Of a stretch of DNA of 28,275 nucleotides, positions 27,222 through 28,275 are shown in pieces. Source of the DNA: Acrasis kona (taxonomy: Eukaryota; Heterolobosea; Eutetramitea; Acrasida; Acrasidae). The stretch is from assembly GCA_026419775.2 (NCBI GenBank), contig JAOPGA020001338.1, forward strand, positions 1-28,275, in the 5' to 3' direction. Under the pieces are notes generated by a model, which had not been told where the DNA came from, did not search any database, and saw nothing but the letters and a program-made list of their open reading frames with translations. The position numbers and the translations under genes are program-made. Position 1 is the first letter of the stretch; each line of letters begins with the position of its first letter.

Positions 27222-27655
27222 TCAATTTGCCTTGTAAACACATCGAGCGGTCCAAATGGAACGGGAAGTTTCCATGAGTATTGTAGAAATTTTTTGGAGT
27301 ACAGAGAGAGGCTTGAGAACTCTAAAGTGCTTGTTGAATCGCTTGAAAGTGTCCATACTAACATATCCTAGCAAACTAGCATAAATGGACCTCTTCCAAT
27401 CTTCCGGCAACTCAGACATTCCTTCATCATGTAATTTAGTTTTATTATAGCGACAGTCAAGAAGCAAATGTTGCTGGTCTTCATGTGATGAATGACACCG
27501 AGGACATTTGGGTCATAATTTGGATTGTTGCTCCAGTAACACATCTTTGACAGAGTTCAAAGCTGGTTGAAGCGGAGGCGAAGTAGGAATTTCTGTTCGC
27601 TTTTGTTTAATTTGTCTATATCTACAGACGCTTTAATGTGGTGTTCATCATGTTA
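27222..27655 (-). pseudogene. Non-LTR retrotransposon tail domain, copy C
   Basis: The minus frame reads HDEHHIKASVDIDKL, KFLLRLRFNQL, a stop, then TLSKMCYW, a zinc knuckle CPRCHSSHEDQQHLLLDC and SIYASLLGYVSMDTFKRF, LQKISTILMETSRSIW, ending at 27222. This aligns segment by segment with copy A's tail but with many substitutions, so it is an older or different subfamily. At least one in-frame stop interrupts it. It begins just where copy D's RNase H would end if D were inverted. Confidence 0.7.
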
Positions 27656-27839
27656 TATTGACCAAGGAGGTATTGGTGTCAATATATGTTCTATGATGAA
27701 AATGGAAATATAATTGCTCTATAAATAATTGTATCACTGTCACAAATTCTGAAATTTGCTATGTTTGTGTACAAACACCACAATATAAGTATCTTTGCAA
27801 AACATATTGTCATTCTACTTTCCATATTTGCGCAAGCCA

Positions 27840-28275
27840 TTGCTGAAGAAAACATTGAGACGGCATATGCGGTCATTAATGCAACTAATTTCAAGAAGCA
27901 TTAATTTAGCCGCATTCCCGGAGTAATCAACAACTACAGAGCTGAGCTCTTTGGTTTTCTCCATGCTTTGCAACTCTCTTGTGATGACCAACATGTGACT
28001 GCTTATCTGGTATTCAAGCTGTACAGTTATATGAGAAACTTGTAAATGTGGAACAACAATTACAAATATGTGACAATCAACTACTTTATGCGATTGTCCA
28101 GGAAATGAAGAGAGTTAAATCTTGTACTCTCAACTATGTTGAAGCTCACTCTAACATCCCTAGAATTAAAGAAGCTGACAAACTCGCTAAGCTTGGTTTG
28201 AAGAATCACCTTATCAGTGATATCTGCCCACCCACTCACCTTGCTTTTGATCTTGTTTGTAATGGTGATGTTCCA
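27840..28275 (+). pseudogene. Non-LTR retrotransposon RNase H fragment, copy D (runs off window)
   Basis: Plus-strand reading gives IETAYAVINATNFKK, then after a small break GVINNYRAELFGFLHAL (catalytic Glu), QLYEKLVNVEQQLQICDNQL and LNYVEAHSNIPRIKEADKLA, continuing to the window end at about the position of copy B's VCKGEVP. The second catalytic Asp region (VMTD in copy B) is damaged (VTAYLVFKL-like with a frameshift near 28005), and the GNE of the last motif is replaced by RIK. It is a decayed member of the same family in the opposite orientation to copy C. Confidence 0.65.

Overview
The window looks like a piece of a compact, AT-rich animal nuclear genome. The left 11 kb is gene-dense and the right 17 kb is filled with decayed transposons. 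Evidence for an animal: spliceosomal GT-AG introns, eukaryotic tRNA genes with Pol III T-run terminators and no encoded CCA, and genes of animal type (NAA80-like actin N-acetyltransferase, PEX26-like peroxin, NSL1-like kinetochore subunit, a Ras-like GTPase). All the introns I could place in the host genes are tiny (about 37-45 bp, plus one uncertain at 28 or 46 bp). Neighbouring genes meet tail to tail with 27, 15 or even minus 4 bases between stop codons. A sponge, perhaps a glass sponge, would fit such compaction, but that is only an inference; no marker gene fixes the species.

Layout. 819-1320 (-): a two-exon DUF2256/DUF3253 protein. 1486-1557 and 7395-7466 (-): two identical tRNA-Thr(AGT) genes. 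1836-2649 (-): a broken Plavaka/KDZ-like transposase fragment abutting a tRNA-Met with an enlarged D-loop (2650-2732). 3256-3822 (+): NAA80-like acetyltransferase. 3870-4040 (-): small acidic protein with an internal repeat. 4072-5120 (+): three-exon coiled-coil/charged-helix protein, whose stop codon overlaps that of a two-exon Roadblock-like protein on the other strand (5117-5637). 6231-7295 (-): five-repeat protein with a C-terminal ParB-like domain. 7808-8756 (+): PEX26-like tail-anchored protein, converging on a two-exon single-pass membrane protein (8772-9333, -). That gene shares a 115-bp divergent promoter with the NSL1-like gene (9449-10146, +), which converges on an intronless Ras-like GTPase (10174-10914, -).

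The right side is repeat territory. 11836-13083 is a 1.25-kb DNA transposon with 12-bp inverted ends and TTAA flanks, carrying a decayed DDE_4-type transposase. 13087-14658 is a large foldback. Two Tc1/mariner/IS630-type pseudogenes follow (14948-15632 with a 35-bp intron; 18229-19514). Four fragments of one non-LTR retrotransposon family (RNase H plus a zinc-knuckle tail) lie at 15699-16613, 25277-26548, 27222-27655 and 27840-28275. There is also a Ty3/gypsy-like integrase scrap (20035-20340), a decayed transposase of an unnamed animal transposon family (22765-25182), G-run repeats, and a dense array of stem-loops at 26825-27218.

The host genes are housekeeping genes without a shared pathway. 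What links them is the alternating, convergent, minimal-spacing layout. I did not find a clear new multi-gene system. The least explained items are the regular hairpin array, the D-loop insertion in tRNA-Met, the small repeat peptide with synonymous divergence, the Roadblock-like protein, and the repeat/ParB-like fusion.
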